DNA from: Acidobacteriaceae bacterium
Lineage (GTDB): Bacteria; Acidobacteriota; Terriglobia; Terriglobales; Acidobacteriaceae
Reading direction: 5' to 3'
Length of the DNA: 34,680 nt
Assembly: GCA_030038195.1 (NCBI GenBank)
Contig: JASHPJ010000011.1
Coordinates: forward strand, 1-34,680
In this document: in pieces, positions 9,447 to 16,863 of the stretch
Numbering within the stretch: position 1 is the first letter of the stretch
Layout: every line of letters begins with the position of its first letter
Notes under the pieces: generated by a model
The model's database searches: none
The model's input: only the letters and a program-made list of their open reading frames with translations
Told to the model about the DNA's origin: nothing
Position numbers and translations under genes: made by a program

Positions 9447-9977
9447 TTATTGCTTTGTGCCGGTGTTCACCCTGCTCGCCAACCAGGCGTTGGCCGCCCG
9501 AAGATCCCGCTGCACGGTCTTGGCCGAAACCTTCAGCATGGCCGCGATCTCCTCGGCTGTGGACCCGAACCAGGAGGTGTATATGACAACGAAGGCGTGG
9601 CGCGGGTTCATCTGAATGAGTTCGTCCAGGGCCCGATTCAGGTCCAGAAACTCGACCGGGCCGAGCGTGGTTCGCCGCGCCCGTTCCGTCAGTGGCACAA
9701 ATTTCAGTCCGCCGCCGTTTTTGACCCCAAGTTTCCTTCGCGCCGAGTCCACCAGCACTTGCCACATGGCTACCGCGGCAAGCGGCATAAAGTGCGGATC
9801 GTCGCTCGGCGGTAAATCGGGCCAGGCGTGTATCTTGATCAGCGCCTCGTGAACCAGCGCAGTAGGAGACAGGGTCCAACTCGGGCAGCGCCAGTGGAGC
9901 GCCCGTGCCATCTGCAGCAGCGTCTTGTATTCATCGCCGGAGATGGAAGGAATCCGGGATTGCGCAGGCTGGCTCAT
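9447..9977 (-). CDS. ECF-family RNA polymerase sigma factor (acidobacterial/planctomycete type)
   Basis: The 176-residue protein matches the ECF sigma group often found beside Ser/Thr kinases. LSPTALVHEALIKI (about 37-50) is the hallmark of the region-2 start. The region-4 helix-turn-helix is at about 139-166 (STAEEIAAMLKVSAKTVQRDLRA, shown here in part). The frame is open to 10112, but the ATG at 9977 is chosen because GGAGG lies 8 bases upstream on the minus strand and homology begins there. It is the first gene of a two-gene operon with the kinase-TPR protein. No anti-sigma factor is visible nearby, which suggests control by the kinase, as known for ECF/kinase pairs. The target promoters are unknown. 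Confidence 0.9.
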   Translation of the reverse strand: MSQPAQSRIPSISGDEYKTLLQMARALHWRCPSWTLSPTALVHEALIKIHAWPDLPPSDDPHFMPLAAVAMWQVLVDSARRKLGVKNGGGLKFVPLTERARRTTLGPVEFLDLNRALDELIQMNPRHAFVVIYTSWFGSTAEEIAAMLKVSAKTVQRDLRAANAWLASRVNTGTKQ

Positions 9978-10356
9978 GCGGATTGCCTCCACTGCCGCAG
10001 CGACAAGGGCAACTTGCCCCATGAGCCACTCGTCATGACCGTCTTTTCCTCTGACTTGCGTATTTGTGCGTGCGGACGAGAGCTTTCCAGGGAGTGGCCC
10101 CAATGCTAGCATTTGCCGCCGCGCCCCCGCAATCCGTGCTTTCGGGGCCCTTCACACGCTTCTCTGGAGCTCTTCGCGCCGACATATTTCTTATCCAGCC
10201 CTGTCCGGTTTTTCCACTCGTTTTTTCGTTTTCTCATGCAGGGCAGTGGCTCCGCGAGACAGCAGCTCTGGTTTCGCTGCAGGCCGCTGGTTCGCAGCAA
10301 GGTCTGGCGGCGTGGACGTCGCCAGTACAGCCGGCTTGGAGGCCGGCGCTACGGAA
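9978..10356. other. Intergenic gap between galT and the sigma factor gene
   Basis: This 379-bp gap must hold the promoter of the sigma/kinase operon (minus strand), but I cannot pick a convincing -35/-10 pair. Apart from the GCCGGC palindrome next to the galT stop (10330-10347) I see no gene. The frames crossing it lack ribosome binding sites and homology. Confidence 0.6.
10330..10347 (-). repeat. GCCGGC hairpin repeat just after galT
   Basis: GCCGGC-CTCCAA-GCCGGC on the minus strand forms a 6-bp stem 10 bases after the galT stop codon. It is embedded in the GTAGCGCCGGCCTCC...GCCGGCTGT type of short repeat that is common in GC-rich soil bacteria. No T-tract follows, so any terminator role is uncertain. 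Confidence 0.55.
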
Positions 10357-11415
10357 TCAGCTCCTTGGCCAGAAGTGGGTTTCGGAGCAGGCGCGAAGGC
10401 GGTCGGCGGCGGATTCAGGCGTGATGTCGCGCTGCGGCATGCCGAGCATTTCAAAACCGACCATGAATTTGCGCACCGTGGCCGAGCGCAGCAGCGGCGG
10501 ATAGAAGTGTGCGTGGAAATGCCACTCGGGGTAATCCTTTCCATCTGTCGGCGACTGGTGGAAGCCCATGGTGTAAGGGAAACTGGTTTCAAAGAGGTTG
10601 TCGAAGCGGGTGGTGAGGCGATGGAGCGCGTCGGCGAGTGCGTCGCGCTCATCGCTCGAGAAGTCAGGGAATGCGCCGGCGTGGCGGCGGCTCAGGAGCA
10701 GCACTTCAAAAGGCCATACAGCCCACCAGGGGACGAGCGTAGTGAAGTGCGCATTCTCGAAGATGATCCGCTCGCCATTGCCAGGGTTGCCGGCGCGCTC
10801 GGTCTCGAGGTAATCGCAGAGCAGGCACCGGCCGGTGCGGGCCAGGTGGTCGTACTGTGCGGCGGTTTCGGCGGCGGGCTCGTCGGGGATGAAGCTGGTG
10901 GACCAGATCTGGCCGTGCGGATGCGGGTTGCTGGCGCCCATCATGGCGCCGCGGTTCTCGAAGATTTGCACGTACTGGATCCAGTCGTGCGCACCGAGTT
11001 CCTGGTATTCAGCGGTCCAGGCGTCGACGACGGGGCGAATCTCTTCGCGGGTCATGCGCGCCAGGGTGAGCGAGTGATCGGGGTGAAAGCAGAGCACCTT
11101 GCAGATGCCGCGGGCAGGCTCGGCCTGGAGCAGCGGACTGGAGGCGGCAACGTCGAGAGCGGGCGCATCGGGCAGGAGCGCCGCGTAATCGTTTACAAAG
11201 GAGAACACGCTAGAGTAGGTGGGGTTCTCGGCTCCGCCGGCGCGCTTGTTGCCGGGGCAAAGGTAGCATTCGGGGTCATAAACGGTGGCGGAGGGGAATG
11301 TTTTCTGTCCGACTTCGCCCTGCCAGGGGCGCTGCGTGCGGTGCGGCGAGACGAGGACCCAGCTCCGGCGGAGCGGGTTCCAGCGGCGGTGCGGGAATTG
11401 CCAGTTGTTTTGCAT
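10357..11415 (-). CDS. galT: UDP-glucose--hexose-1-phosphate uridylyltransferase
   Basis: The 352-residue enzyme of the Leloir pathway exchanges UMP between UDP-glucose and galactose-1-phosphate in the cytoplasm. The metal-binding CYLC (Cys50, Cys53) and the catalytic HPHGQ at 165-169, whose second His is uridylylated, are visible. The C-terminal WHFHAHFYPP completes the HIT-like fold. The length is normal for the family. The frame is open to 11877 without homology, so the ATG at 11415 is chosen: it has GGGAG six bases upstream and begins at the conserved RWNPLRRSWVLVSPHR. The gene stands alone, with no galK or galE beside it, and is flanked by repeat-rich gaps. Confidence 0.95.
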   Translation of the reverse strand: MQNNWQFPHRRWNPLRRSWVLVSPHRTQRPWQGEVGQKTFPSATVYDPECYLCPGNKRAGGAENPTYSSVFSFVNDYAALLPDAPALDVAASSPLLQAEPARGICKVLCFHPDHSLTLARMTREEIRPVVDAWTAEYQELGAHDWIQYVQIFENRGAMMGASNPHPHGQIWSTSFIPDEPAAETAAQYDHLARTGRCLLCDYLETERAGNPGNGERIIFENAHFTTLVPWWAVWPFEVLLLSRRHAGAFPDFSSDERDALADALHRLTTRFDNLFETSFPYTMGFHQSPTDGKDYPEWHFHAHFYPPLLRSATVRKFMVGFEMLGMPQRDITPESAADRLRACSETHFWPRS

Positions 11416-11482
11416 GCTTGCTCCCGGAAGCATTGTACGGTGTGAAGGGGGCGATTGAGGGCAGGGCTTATGGTTTCCCGCC

Positions 11483-11517
11483 GGGTGCCCCATCCTTGAA
11501 TCGTTCTTTGATTCAAG
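11483..11517. repeat. GGGTGCCCCA hairpin repeat
   Basis: GGGTGCCCCATC (11483-11494) is followed by perfect 8-bp arms CTTGAATC and GATTCAAG with a 7-base loop. GGTGCCCCA also heads the hairpin at 6721-6749, where the arms are a different sequence (GTCTCC/GGAGAC). Confidence 0.6.
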
Positions 11518-11714
11518 CGCGGGAAGAGCGCAGACAGGATCTTCGCTCAGGCATTGCAGATAATTGCCGTAGACCGCGGCAAGATAATCCCAGCGTGATA
11601 TGTATCTGTCTCCATGCGGTCCGGGAAGGAGAAAGATCAAACCTGGACTGTGAAACTGTGAAGTCGAAAAATCTACTCCAGCTAAAAAACTTGCGCGCAA
11701 GACCCTCACGATTT

Positions 11715-11735
11715 CACAGCTTTTGTGAAGCTGTG
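11715..11735. repeat. Perfect 8-bp hairpin CACAGCTT/AAGCTGTG
   Basis: CACAGCTT (11715-11722) and AAGCTGTG (11728-11735) surround the loop TTGTG. No T-run follows on either strand. It could be a protein-binding palindrome or a weak terminator of the operon that ends at 11919 on the minus strand. Confidence 0.5.
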
Positions 11736-11843
11736 GAGCACAGCCCGATGAGCCGTGCAACTCCGCGCCCCATCTTGTCGTCCGCCGCGGCGGATTGTCC
11801 GTCGACAGGATGGGAATGCATCCCCATCCCGGCCACATTCGTC

Positions 11844-11869
11844 CCAGCACGAAAAGGGGGGTTTCGTGC
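11844..11869. repeat. GCACGAAA/TTTCGTGC hairpin
   Basis: GCACGAAA (11847-11854) and TTTCGTGC (11862-11869) are perfectly complementary. CCAGCACGAAAA (11844-11855) is also present at 6706-6717. The hairpin lies ~50 bp downstream of the GyrI-like gene stop on the minus strand and may help end that transcript. Confidence 0.5.
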
Positions 11870-11918
11870 CTGCTCACGGGATGGGCAGAGTGCTGGACGA
11901 CAGAACGAATCGCGCGCG

Positions 11919-12374
11919 TCAGGCGATGGGGAAGAGGAGTTCGGTAACGAGCTGGTCTTCGGGCGTGACGCGCGGATCGTTGACGTAGTTTTCGATGTTG
12001 AAGCCGTCGCGGAGCGGAAGGGCAAGCTGGCCAGCGAGCTCGAAGGCGCGGCCACAGGCCTGGGCAAGCTGCGCGTAGGAGCCGGTGAGGATGAAGCGGG
12101 TGTACTTGCCGCCGGGGAACTTTTCGTATTGCAAGCCGTCAGGGAGATGGATGGGAGCCGTGGCGACGGCGACTCCGGCACGGTAGACCTGCGGGCCGAC
12201 TTTGTAGAGGCTCATATAGCCGGTGATCTGGTTGTGCTCGGCGACGGCGGGAACAAGCTCATGAACTTCTCCCCATGCGGCTGGCGCGTTCTGCAGGAAG
12301 GGGCCGACCTTCTCCAGGAAGACGTAGTGGGTTTCAGGCCATTGGACAGCGTCGGGAATTTCGTTTAGGCTCAT
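11919..12374 (-). CDS. GyrI-like / AraC effector-binding domain protein
   Basis: This 151-residue stand-alone domain resembles the GyrI/Rob small-molecule-binding fold. It starts with a short strand and helix (YVFLEKVGPFLQNAPAAW), contains the central GYMSLYKVGPQVYRAGVAV, and ends with an amphipathic segment, GFNIENYVNDPR. There is no DNA-binding domain, so it is probably a cytosolic ligand-binding protein or minor hydrolase rather than a regulator. The start is supported by AGGAG five bases ahead of ATG on the minus strand. It begins 15 bp after the stop of the ATP-grasp gene, so the two form an operon. The ligand is unknown, and family assignment is by overall pattern. Confidence 0.75.
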   Translation of the reverse strand: MSLNEIPDAVQWPETHYVFLEKVGPFLQNAPAAWGEVHELVPAVAEHNQITGYMSLYKVGPQVYRAGVAVATAPIHLPDGLQYEKFPGGKYTRFILTGSYAQLAQACGRAFELAGQLALPLRDGFNIENYVNDPRVTPEDQLVTELLFPIA

Positions 12375-12389
12375 GGGGTCTCCTGGGGG

Positions 12390-13598
12390 TTAAGTGGGCG
12401 TCAAACGTTCCAGCGGCGGCAGTGCGGCCAGGAAGCGGGCGGCGAACTCGCTGCTGTACTCGTCAAGAAGCTGCTCGACGCGGCGCGGATCGTCGGAGCG
12501 GACGATCAGGCCGGCGTGATGGTGCTTCTTTATGCGATGGACGATCTCGGGCGCGTTGAAGGCGGAGGTATCGGGCTCGGCGGTTTGGGCGAGGCAGAGG
12601 ACGCTGCCGGCGTAGCTCTCGCTTGCCGCCGGGACGGCGTAGGGCGTGCCGCGGAGGTTGGCAACTTCAACCTTGGCCCATTCGCGCCATAGATTGATGC
12701 CGGTGGCGAATTCGACCAGGTCGGCAATGAAGGCTCCGCCGACGCGGGCGGCGATCTCAAGAAAGTAGAAGCGTCCATCAGCATGGGAGCGGATGAACTC
12801 GGCGTGGGTGACGCCGCGGACCATGCCAAGGCCGGGCGAGAGGCGGGCGTTGATGGCGGTTAGCTCCTGCCAGTCGCGGCTGGAGCGGTCGACGGTGCGG
12901 GTAGTAAAGACACCGCCCTCATGCATGACCTGTAAGGGCGGGCGGCCGTAGCGATGGACGGCGGAAAAAATGACCTTCGATCCTGAGACGATGGAGTCGA
13001 CGTGATAAATGTCGCCGGGGACGAACTGCTCCAGGACGAAATGGCTCTGGCGGTCGCCCAGCTCGTCCAGCGTGCGCCAGAGCTGCTCGGGTTCCTGGAT
13101 GCGGCGGATGCCGGCGGCTGAAGCCTCCGTGCGCGGCTTGAGCAGCCATGGCGGCGGGACGCGGTCCATGTATGCGCGAAGCTCGTCGTAGTTGAGGACG
13201 CGGCAGAAGTCGGGAACCAGAAAACCCAGGGCCCGGGCGATGACGCGCATGGCCAGCTTGTCGCGATAGCAGGCCGCAGTGGTGATGCCCATGCCGGGGA
13301 TGCGCATGTGCTCGCGAATCTGCGCGGCGGTCTGCAGGTCGAACTCGTCGAGCGCAACGACGCGGTCGAAGCGGCGGCCGCGGACCATCCAGGAGACGGT
13401 GTTGAGAATCTGCTCGCGGGTCAGGTCGGAGGGCATGGAGGCCAGGTCTTCGAGAGCTTCACGCGGCCACGCAGCGTCACGGAGGCCGTCGAGCGTGAGC
13501 AGGGTGCTGCGGATGCCCAGGTCGGCGCACTGGCGCATGAAGTCATGGCCCTTCTCATAGCTGGCCAGAAGCAGGAACCGCTCGGTTGGATCGGGCAT
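12390..13598 (-). CDS. ATP-grasp domain protein (carboxylate-amine ligase type)
   Basis: The 402-residue protein has an N-terminal pre-ATP-grasp domain (FLLLASYEKGHDFMRQCADLG, shown in part), then ATP-grasp features: RDKLAMRVIARALGF, PWLLKPRTEASAAG (nucleotide-binding lysine) and HFVLEQFVPGD. The metal-binding region is FLEIAARVGGAFIADLVEFA. The family couples ATP hydrolysis to ligation of a carboxylate to an amine or thiol. The substrate cannot be told from sequence. The frame opens at 13652, but the ATG at 13598 is preferred because GGAGG lies four bases upstream. It shares a ~100-bp divergent promoter region with the DUF4254 fusion gene and leads the operon with the GyrI-like gene. Confidence 0.85.
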   Translation of the reverse strand: MPDPTERFLLLASYEKGHDFMRQCADLGIRSTLLTLDGLRDAAWPREALEDLASMPSDLTREQILNTVSWMVRGRRFDRVVALDEFDLQTAAQIREHMRIPGMGITTAACYRDKLAMRVIARALGFLVPDFCRVLNYDELRAYMDRVPPPWLLKPRTEASAAGIRRIQEPEQLWRTLDELGDRQSHFVLEQFVPGDIYHVDSIVSGSKVIFSAVHRYGRPPLQVMHEGGVFTTRTVDRSSRDWQELTAINARLSPGLGMVRGVTHAEFIRSHADGRFYFLEIAARVGGAFIADLVEFATGINLWREWAKVEVANLRGTPYAVPAASESYAGSVLCLAQTAEPDTSAFNAPEIVHRIKKHHHAGLIVRSDDPRRVEQLLDEYSSEFAARFLAALPPLERLTPT

Positions 13599-13622
13599 CG
13601 GGCCTCCATGCGAAAATGCGTC

Positions 13623-13652
13623 TTGGACCTCGAATGAGGATAGTTCTACCAT
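13623..13652 (+). promoter_or_regulatory. Possible sigma70-type promoter for the DUF4254 fusion gene
   Basis: TTGGAC (13623-13628) and TACCAT (13647-13652) are separated by 18 bases, about 50 bp before the start codon. They sit in the narrow divergent region shared with the ATP-grasp operon. The match is moderate. Confidence 0.35.
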
Positions 13653-13702
13653 ATCGGTGCGATTTCATCTCTTCCCCACGATGAAAGGAAGGAAGGATCG
13701 GC

Positions 13703-14680
13703 ATGTGGAGGTTCGCATACCGGAAGAGATTTCTGGCCGGCGTCCTGGTGGGCTGCTTGGCTGCTGCTTTGTCGTTCGATGTGCATGTCCTGAGCAGGAT
13801 GTCTCCGGTTGAGCTGTTCGGGATAATCGAGTTTTTTGGGCGGGTGCTGGTGATTCCCGGCGTGCTGCTGTCGATTGTGCTGAGCGGGAATGTGCATGCG
13901 TTTCCGCTGTGGCCGGCGGCAGCGGCCAACTGCGCATTCTGGATCGCGGCGTGCTGGATGCTGGGCGCGCTCTATACCAAGCTGGAAGCGCGAAGGCGAC
14001 CGGCCGGTTGGGAGCCGCTGGTGAAGGTGCGGGAGACGCCGTCGCTGGTGCGGGATGCTGCGCCGGTGCTGGACGCGATTGCGGTGACGGCGCTGCACGA
14101 CCGGTGCAACCGGTTATGGCATGCAAATTCGGAAGATACCGGGCCACGCGGCGGAAGCGAGTGGCTGGCCGCGGTGGAGCGGCAGCACCACGCGAACTTC
14201 GACCTGTGGCACATCGAGGACGAGGCGCGGACGCCGAATGCGACAGACCAGGACCTGGCGGGCGTGAAGCGGCGCATCGATGTCACCAACCAGTTGCGCA
14301 ACGACTTGGCCGAGGAGCTGGACCGGGTTCTGCTGGGCTGGCTGGAAGGGAACGGGTTGCCGAATCCGGGAGCACCGCTGAACTCCGAGTCGCCAGGGCT
14401 GATCATTGACCGGCTCTCGATTCTGTCCTTGAAGATTTATCACACGCGGGAAGAGGCAGCCCGCCACGATGGACCGGTCGGGCACGAAGAGCGGAACCGG
14501 GAACGACTGGCGCTGTTGGAAGAGCAGCGCAACGACCTGACCGACTGCCTGGATGCGCTGTGGCAGGAGACGCTGGCCGGCACGCGGCGGTTCAAGCATT
14601 ACCGGCAACTGAAGATGTACAACGATCCGGACCTAAATCCGGCGATTTATCGTCGGACAGCCAACGAAGAGCATGTGTGA
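13703..14680 (+). CDS. Membrane-anchored DUF4254 domain protein
   Basis: The 325-residue protein has three predicted membrane helices (about 9-27, 36-62 and 70-91), then a DUF4254 domain (about 120-315). The family signature is clear: NFDLWHIEDEAR (165-176), VKRRIDVTNQLRND (188-201), and the late IDRLSILSLKIYH. DUF4254 proteins are usually soluble, about 200 residues long, and tied to surface-polysaccharide gene clusters by context only; the function is unknown. Here one continuous frame adds an N-terminal membrane region. The start has a strong GGAAGGA seven bases ahead of ATG. The gene is divergent from the ATP-grasp operon. The fusion could place the domain at the inner membrane face. Confidence 0.8.
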   Translation: MWRFAYRKRFLAGVLVGCLAAALSFDVHVLSRMSPVELFGIIEFFGRVLVIPGVLLSIVLSGNVHAFPLWPAAAANCAFWIAACWMLGALYTKLEARRRPAGWEPLVKVRETPSLVRDAAPVLDAIAVTALHDRCNRLWHANSEDTGPRGGSEWLAAVERQHHANFDLWHIEDEARTPNATDQDLAGVKRRIDVTNQLRNDLAEELDRVLLGWLEGNGLPNPGAPLNSESPGLIIDRLSILSLKIYHTREEAARHDGPVGHEERNRERLALLEEQRNDLTDCLDALWQETLAGTRRFKHYRQLKMYNDPDLNPAIYRRTANEEHV

Positions 14681-14784
14681 ATAGGCTGCGCGCCGCAGGG
14701 CGGAGGCGTCTTTTTCCTGAGAAGAAAGGCTCTGGAGCGTCAGCCGCCGGAAAGCTGCTGTAGACTGGAGCTTTGCCGCGGGAA

Positions 14785-14880
14785 GAGACCCATTGACGTC
14801 TTGCGGGGTTATGCGTATAAAGATGGCTCAAGCAGCGTTGAGCCTGCACGCAGGCCGGGGCCCCGCGAGCAATGGGACTC
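14785..14880. repeat. Long interrupted inverted repeat overlapping a promoter
   Basis: GAGACCCATTG (14785-14795) pairs with CAATGGGACTC (14870-14880) with one mismatch. Directly inside, CTTGCGGGG (14800-14808) pairs with CCCCGCGAG (14861-14869) with one G-T wobble. A perfect 7-bp hairpin, GGCTCAA/TTGAGCC (14825-14844), lies within. The left arms overlap a -35 element, so the structure is either a DNA-level cruciform/operator or a non-coding RNA that predates or competes with the promoter reading. Confidence 0.6.
14793..14821 (+). promoter_or_regulatory. Strong sigma70-like promoter before the TPR gene
   Basis: TTGACG (14793-14798) and TATAAA (14816-14821) are separated by exactly 17 bases, close to the consensus. 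Transcription would begin near 14828, giving a leader of about 87 bases that starts with the GGCTCAA/TTGAGCC hairpin. Confidence 0.65.
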
Positions 14881-14914
14881 AGATGGTGCGGCAAGGAGTG
14901 CGCGCTAAAAAAAT

Positions 14915-15475
14915 ATGACGCAAGAGGCCAGAACTGCGGCTGCGAGCCGCAAAAAAACTCCCCCCACGGCTTCAAAGCCGGACGGCCATGCAACAGCGGC
15001 GGGTCCGATGTTTCAACAGTATCAAGCTGCAGTGCAACTGCTGCAGCAGGGCAAATATGAGAAAGCGCTGGCAGCGCTGGAAAAATTGCTGCCCGAGGCT
15101 CCGATGGAACTGAAAGAGCGGGTGCAGATGTACATCAGCACCTGCCAGCGGCAGTTGCAAAAGCCGATACTCGAGTTTCTTACGCCCGAGGAGCACTACG
15201 ACTTTGCGGTGTCGCAACTGAACACGGGCAACTACGACGACGCTCGTGAGCAGTTCAACCTGATCCTGTCGAAGCATCCGGGCGCCGACTACGCGTTCTA
15301 TGGACTGGCGGTGCTGGACGCGATTACCGGCCGGGTGCAGGAATGCCTGAATAACCTGGCGCAGGCGATCGAGCTGAATCCCAGGAACCGGCTGCAGGCG
15401 CGGGTGGATAACGACTTCCAGAACATGGTGGATGATCCCCGGTTTACGGAGCTGCTGTATCCTGAAGTTCCATAA
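14915..15475 (+). CDS. TPR-repeat protein
   Basis: The 186-residue soluble protein has a Thr/Ala/Lys-rich, likely disordered N-terminus (1-30), followed by tetratricopeptide-like helical repeats (YQAAVQLLQQGKYEKALAAL, then HYDFAVSQLNTGNYDDAREQF, then the third repeat near NNLAQAIELNPRN). Such repeats mediate protein contacts, and no catalytic domain is present. A stop codon in frame at 14906-14908 limits the start to the ATG at 14915 or the internal ATG at 15008. The AAGGAG at 14893-14898 is 16 bases away, which is unusually far. A strong promoter lies 100 bp upstream. The partner is unknown. Confidence 0.8.
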   Translation: MTQEARTAAASRKKTPPTASKPDGHATAAGPMFQQYQAAVQLLQQGKYEKALAALEKLLPEAPMELKERVQMYISTCQRQLQKPILEFLTPEEHYDFAVSQLNTGNYDDAREQFNLILSKHPGADYAFYGLAVLDAITGRVQECLNNLAQAIELNPRNRLQARVDNDFQNMVDDPRFTELLYPEVP

Positions 15476-15602
15476 GGAATCTCCACGCGGGGATGTCCAC
15501 ATCTTCCGTTCTGGCGGGTAAGAGATTGTCTCTGCGCGATATGGGGTTATTCTGCGTCATTTTCGATGTCCTTGGCATATTCAGGGGATCATTAAGGCTG
15601 CT

Positions 15603-16682
15603 TTGAATCCTGCAATCTCCCGAACCGGCGAAGAGCCGCCGAAGGTATCCTTCGACGCGGAAATGCCGATTACCACGCGGCAGCCGCTGCGCGTGGTGGC
15701 GATTGGAGGCGGCACGGGGCTCTCTACGCTGCTGCGCGGGTTGCGCCGCCACGTGGCTGTGCCCGGACAGGCTGGCTCAGAGGACGGCGCGATTGCTGAT
15801 CTGGCCGCGGTGGTGACGGTGACCGACGATGGCGGCTCGTCCGGCCGGCTGCGGCAGGACTTCAACATGCTGCCGCCAGGCGACCTGCGCAACTGCATGG
15901 TGGCGCTGAGCGAGGAAGAGGACCTGCTGACCAGGCTCTTTGGCCACCGCTTCCGCGGCGGCGACTCGCTCAGAGGGCACAACGTAGGCAATCTGTTTGT
16001 TGCCGCGCTCACTGAGATTACCGGCGACTTTGCGCAGGCGGTGCAACTGGCGTCGAAGATTCTGGCCACGCGGGGGCGCATCTATCCGGCGACTACGGCG
16101 AATACGACGCTGGTGGCGCGGATGGACGACAGCAGCCTGGTGCGCGGCGAAACCAACATCACGGCGAGCCGGCGGCGGATTGTGGAGCTTACGCTCGATC
16201 CGCCGAGCCCATCGTCGTTGCCGGAGACGCTGGAGGCGATCGAGCGGGCCAGCCTGATCACGGTGGGGCCGGGATCGCTCTATACGTCGCTGATTACGAA
16301 TCTGCTGGTAGACGGGATTCCGCAGGCGCTCGCCCAGGCGCAGGGGCTGCGCGTTTACATCTCGAACCTGATGACCCAGGCCAACGAGAGTTTAGGGCTG
16401 ACGGCCTCGGAACACATCGAGCGGATCTACGAGCACACGCGCGCGCCCATCTTTGATTGCGCGCTGGTGAATACGGCGCCGTTTTCCCCCGAGACACTGA
16501 CGCGATACGCGGCCGAGGGTGCATCGCCGATTGAGGCGGATATCGAGCGTATCGAGAAGATGGGCGTGCGGTGTATCGCCGGCGACTTCGCCAGCGAAGA
16601 GAGCGTGGTACGGCACAACGCCAACCGCGTGACCGGGGCGCTGCTGTCGCTAGGGCGGGTTGCGCCGCCGGTGCGTGGCTGA
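15603..16682 (+). CDS. YvcK/GlmR family (CofD-like) protein
   Basis: The 359-residue protein carries the YvcK/CofD-like fold: AIGGGTGLSTLLRGL (about 33-47), TVTDDGGSSGRLR (72-84), PPGDLRNCM, HNVGNLFVAAL and TVGPGSLYTSL. In Bacillus, GlmR binds UDP-sugars and stimulates GlmS to feed peptidoglycan synthesis, especially under gluconeogenic growth. The same cytosolic role is inferred here. The N-terminus extends about 28 residues beyond the usual family start. The frame opens with TTG at 15603 (AAGG five bases upstream), and an internal ATG at 15663 is a good alternative. The neighbouring RapZ and WhiA genes seen in Firmicutes are absent. Confidence 0.88.
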   Translation: MNPAISRTGEEPPKVSFDAEMPITTRQPLRVVAIGGGTGLSTLLRGLRRHVAVPGQAGSEDGAIADLAAVVTVTDDGGSSGRLRQDFNMLPPGDLRNCMVALSEEEDLLTRLFGHRFRGGDSLRGHNVGNLFVAALTEITGDFAQAVQLASKILATRGRIYPATTANTTLVARMDDSSLVRGETNITASRRRIVELTLDPPSPSSLPETLEAIERASLITVGPGSLYTSLITNLLVDGIPQALAQAQGLRVYISNLMTQANESLGLTASEHIERIYEHTRAPIFDCALVNTAPFSPETLTRYAAEGASPIEADIERIEKMGVRCIAGDFASEESVVRHNANRVTGALLSLGRVAPPVRG

Positions 16683-16726
16683 TCCTGCGTCGATCTGACC
16701 CAAGCGGGCCGTTCCGGTTAATCCTG

Positions 16727-16763
16727 ACGTGAAACGGGCGCGTTGTGAAATGGGATTTCACGT
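16727..16763 (+). promoter_or_regulatory. Competing TGAAA/TTTCA hairpins upstream of the DUF3617 gene
   Basis: ACGTGAAA (16727-16734) can pair with TTTCACGT (16756-16763), while GTGAAAT (16745-16751) can pair with ATTTCAC (16755-16761). The two structures are mutually exclusive and lie about 100 bp before the gene. They could be an operator or an attenuator-like switch, or one may act as the YvcK transcript end. Confidence 0.35.
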
Positions 16764-16863
16764 GATTTCAATGCCGGAAGGCTGTTGCGTGCCTGTACAT
16801 TGAGGTCGTGTCCCGTGGGTTGCGGACGACGGATGTTGTTTTGCGATAGCGCAAGGAGGCCGG

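Larger units (their letters stand above)
11416..11918. other. Repeat-bearing intergenic gap upstream of galT
   Basis: This 503-bp stretch shows no convincing gene. It holds a perfect 8-bp hairpin CTTGAATC/GATTCAAG (11495-11517) preceded by GGGTGCCCCATC, a perfect 8-bp hairpin CACAGCTT/AAGCTGTG (11715-11735), and another, GCACGAAA/TTTCGTGC (11847-11869), next to CCAGCACGAAAA. The galT promoter should lie in the left part of the gap, but I could not assign it. Confidence 0.6.

Noticed and set aside
10066-11445. 459-residue plus-strand frame opposite galT
   Set aside because: galT is certain on the other strand by its HPHGQ and CYLC motifs. The plus frame is an Ala/Gly/Val-rich shadow.
14700-14914. 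6S RNA or a known riboswitch upstream of the TPR gene
   Set aside because: The long pairing invited it, but I could not match the conserved bases of 6S RNA, SRP RNA or the common SAM, cobalamin, glycine or c-di-GMP riboswitches. I therefore report only the inverted repeat and promoter.
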